From Alphaproteobacteria bacterium (GTDB lineage: Bacteria; Pseudomonadota; Alphaproteobacteria; CADEGL01): DNA of 36,031 nt. Below are positions 35,203-36,031 of this stretch, in pieces (the stretch's first letter is position 1; each line of letters starts with the position of its first letter). The translations under genes and the position numbers were made by a program. The notes below the pieces were generated by a model that searched no databases, was not told the DNA's origin, and was given only the letters and a program-made list of their open reading frames with translations. Where the stretch lies: positions 24,333 to 60,363 of the forward strand of contig JAPLOM010000063.1 in NCBI GenBank assembly GCA_026400755.1. Reading direction: 5' to 3'.

Positions 35203-35231
35203 TTTAGCTAAAAAAGCGCCCCGTTTAGAAT
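35203..35231 (+). promoter_or_regulatory. Possible promoter of the sensor gene
   Basis: A good -10-like TAGAAT (35226-35231) follows a weak -35-like TTTAGC (35203-35208) at 17 bases. It lies in the short AT-rich gap between the YihY gene and the sensor gene. A CCGCGG-flanked hairpin lies just downstream (about 35238-35259) in the leader. Confidence 0.35.
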
Positions 35232-35280
35232 CACTCCCGCGGAGCTTCCGAGCCGCGGCAGAGGGCATGCGCCACGCACG

Positions 35281-36031
35281 ATGACGTCCTTTAACCCCAT
35301 CCCGGCTGAGACACCCCGGCGCCTCAAGTGGCACCACGTCTATTTTGTGCTGGCTGCCGCCACGATCATTCTCATTGTCGGAGGGCTCTATGCCAGCCAT
35401 CTGCTGGCGCACAGCTTCGGCCGCTCTATCGAGGTCAATCAATGGTGGGCGGCGCGGCATGGTGAATTGAATGAATTGCGCCGACAGGTCGGCATGGTGC
35501 GCCGTCCGGGCAGCGATGCCGTCTTGAATTCCGATAACGAAGCCTCGATCCGCAAGCGCGACGCTGCCCTGCGCGACTATGCCGAGATGCGGGGGCGCCT
35601 TTCCGAGAATCTGCTGAACAATGAGGAGCACCGCGACAAGGCGACGCCCATCGTGGAAGGGCTTGGCGCGGTCGATGAAGCTGTCGTGTCTATGGTGGGA
35701 AAGGGCGATGAGGTTTTCCACCACGTCCAGAAGAACGAGATGGAAGCCGCTGCGCGCGCCGCGGCGGAAATGCACCAGCACTTCGCGCGGGCGAACGACC
35801 AGATTCACCTGCTGACCGAGAAGGTCCGCGTAATCCGCGAGGAAAACTTCCGCGAGCAGGCCCGCTTCGTCGCGAAGCTTCGCCGTTTCCAGCATACGGC
35901 CGTGGGAATCGTTGCCCTCTTTCTGGCCTGCGCGGTTTTTTATGGCGTGCGGATCGCGCGCGAGATGCGGCGGACGGACGAGGCGCGTGTCCGCTATATC
36001 GCCGAGTTGAGTCATGCGCGGGAAGCCGCCG
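35281..36031 (+). CDS. Two-transmembrane sensor protein, N-terminal part (runs off window)
   Basis: From ATG 35281 the frame is open to the last base, giving 250 visible residues. There is a transmembrane helix at about 19-42 (Y-F-V-L-A-A-A-T-I-I-L-I-V-G-G-L-Y), a largely helical periplasmic region of about 160 residues rich in charged heptads (four-helix-bundle type), and a second helix at 206-224. The cytoplasmic side then begins with I-A-R-E-M-R-R-T-D-E-A and A-E-L-S-H-A-R-E-A-A, as in histidine kinases just before the dimerisation domain. The output domain (kinase or diguanylate cyclase) lies outside the window. No RBS is clear. Confidence 0.75.
   Translation, partial: MTSFNPIPAETPRRLKWHHVYFVLAAATIILIVGGLYASHLLAHSFGRSIEVNQWWAARHGELNELRRQVGMVRRPGSDAVLNSDNEASIRKRDAALRDYAEMRGRLSENLLNNEEHRDKATPIVEGLGAVDEAVVSMVGKGDEVFHHVQKNEMEAAARAAAEMHQHFARANDQIHLLTEKVRVIREENFREQARFVAKLRRFQHTAVGIVALFLACAVFYGVRIAREMRRTDEARVRYIAELSHAREAA

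Noticed and set aside
35238-35259. CCGCGG-flanked hairpin as a terminator of the YihY gene
   Set aside because: No T-run follows, and CCGCGG is its own reverse complement, so pairing is ambiguous. It is treated only as leader structure.

Overview
The window is GC-rich, densely packed bacterial chromosome. Gene content and order point to an alphaproteobacterium, most likely of the Rhodospirillales type. Lines of evidence are the S49 peptidase / small zinc-ribbon protein / glyQ / glyS / ppdK order, a Usg-family gene, an AcuI-type oxidoreductase and short Shine-Dalgarno-led genes with many ATGA or TGATG overlaps. No rRNA, CRISPR array, insertion sequence or prophage is visible. No gene-free stretch exceeds about 230 bases.

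Region 1 (1-10,630) is housekeeping. It holds the tail of a PAS-domain protein cut by the window edge, two small unknown genes, tRNA-Pro(CGG) with its own promoter, a polyprenyl diphosphate synthase (ispB-like), a DUF2007 protein, a small secreted protein, a TrmN6-like methyltransferase, an S49 (SppA-type) peptidase, a zinc-ribbon membrane protein, both subunits of glycyl-tRNA synthetase, and pyruvate phosphate dikinase. Region 2 (10,627-18,617) starts with ygfZ. It continues with a surface-polysaccharide run transcribed as one unit (a glycosyltransferase, a GT9 heptosyltransferase-like protein, a GT2 gene broken by an internal deletion, a GT4 and asnB), then an atypical dihydroorotase and a convergent usg gene. 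acuI (18,848-19,840) follows, with a bidirectional terminator.

Region 3 (19,895-33,301) is the most interesting part. It is an accessory metabolic island encoding a metal-site-deficient M19 (dipeptidase-like) protein, a luciferase-like flavin monooxygenase, a MocR-type PLP-dependent regulator, a histone-deacetylase-like amidohydrolase, a split ChrA-type transporter with a frameshift, an amidase, two proteins each made of three fused RidA domains, two duplicated small proteins that look like fused dimeric alpha/beta-barrel (ABM) domains, an amidohydrolase-2 TIM-barrel protein, an alpha/beta hydrolase and a DUF1185 (amino acid synthesis family) protein. The mix of flavin monooxygenase, RidA, amidase and alpha/beta hydrolase recalls the logic of the Rut pyrimidine pathway, but the gene set is different. 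I infer an undescribed route for breaking down an amide- or nitrogen-containing compound. A perfect inverted pair of 16-bp palindromes between the MocR gene and the monooxygenase gene is a strong candidate for its operator.

Region 4 (33,302-36,031) holds a secreted trypsin-like protease, a YihY/BrkB membrane protein and the N-terminal part of a two-transmembrane sensor protein that runs off the window.
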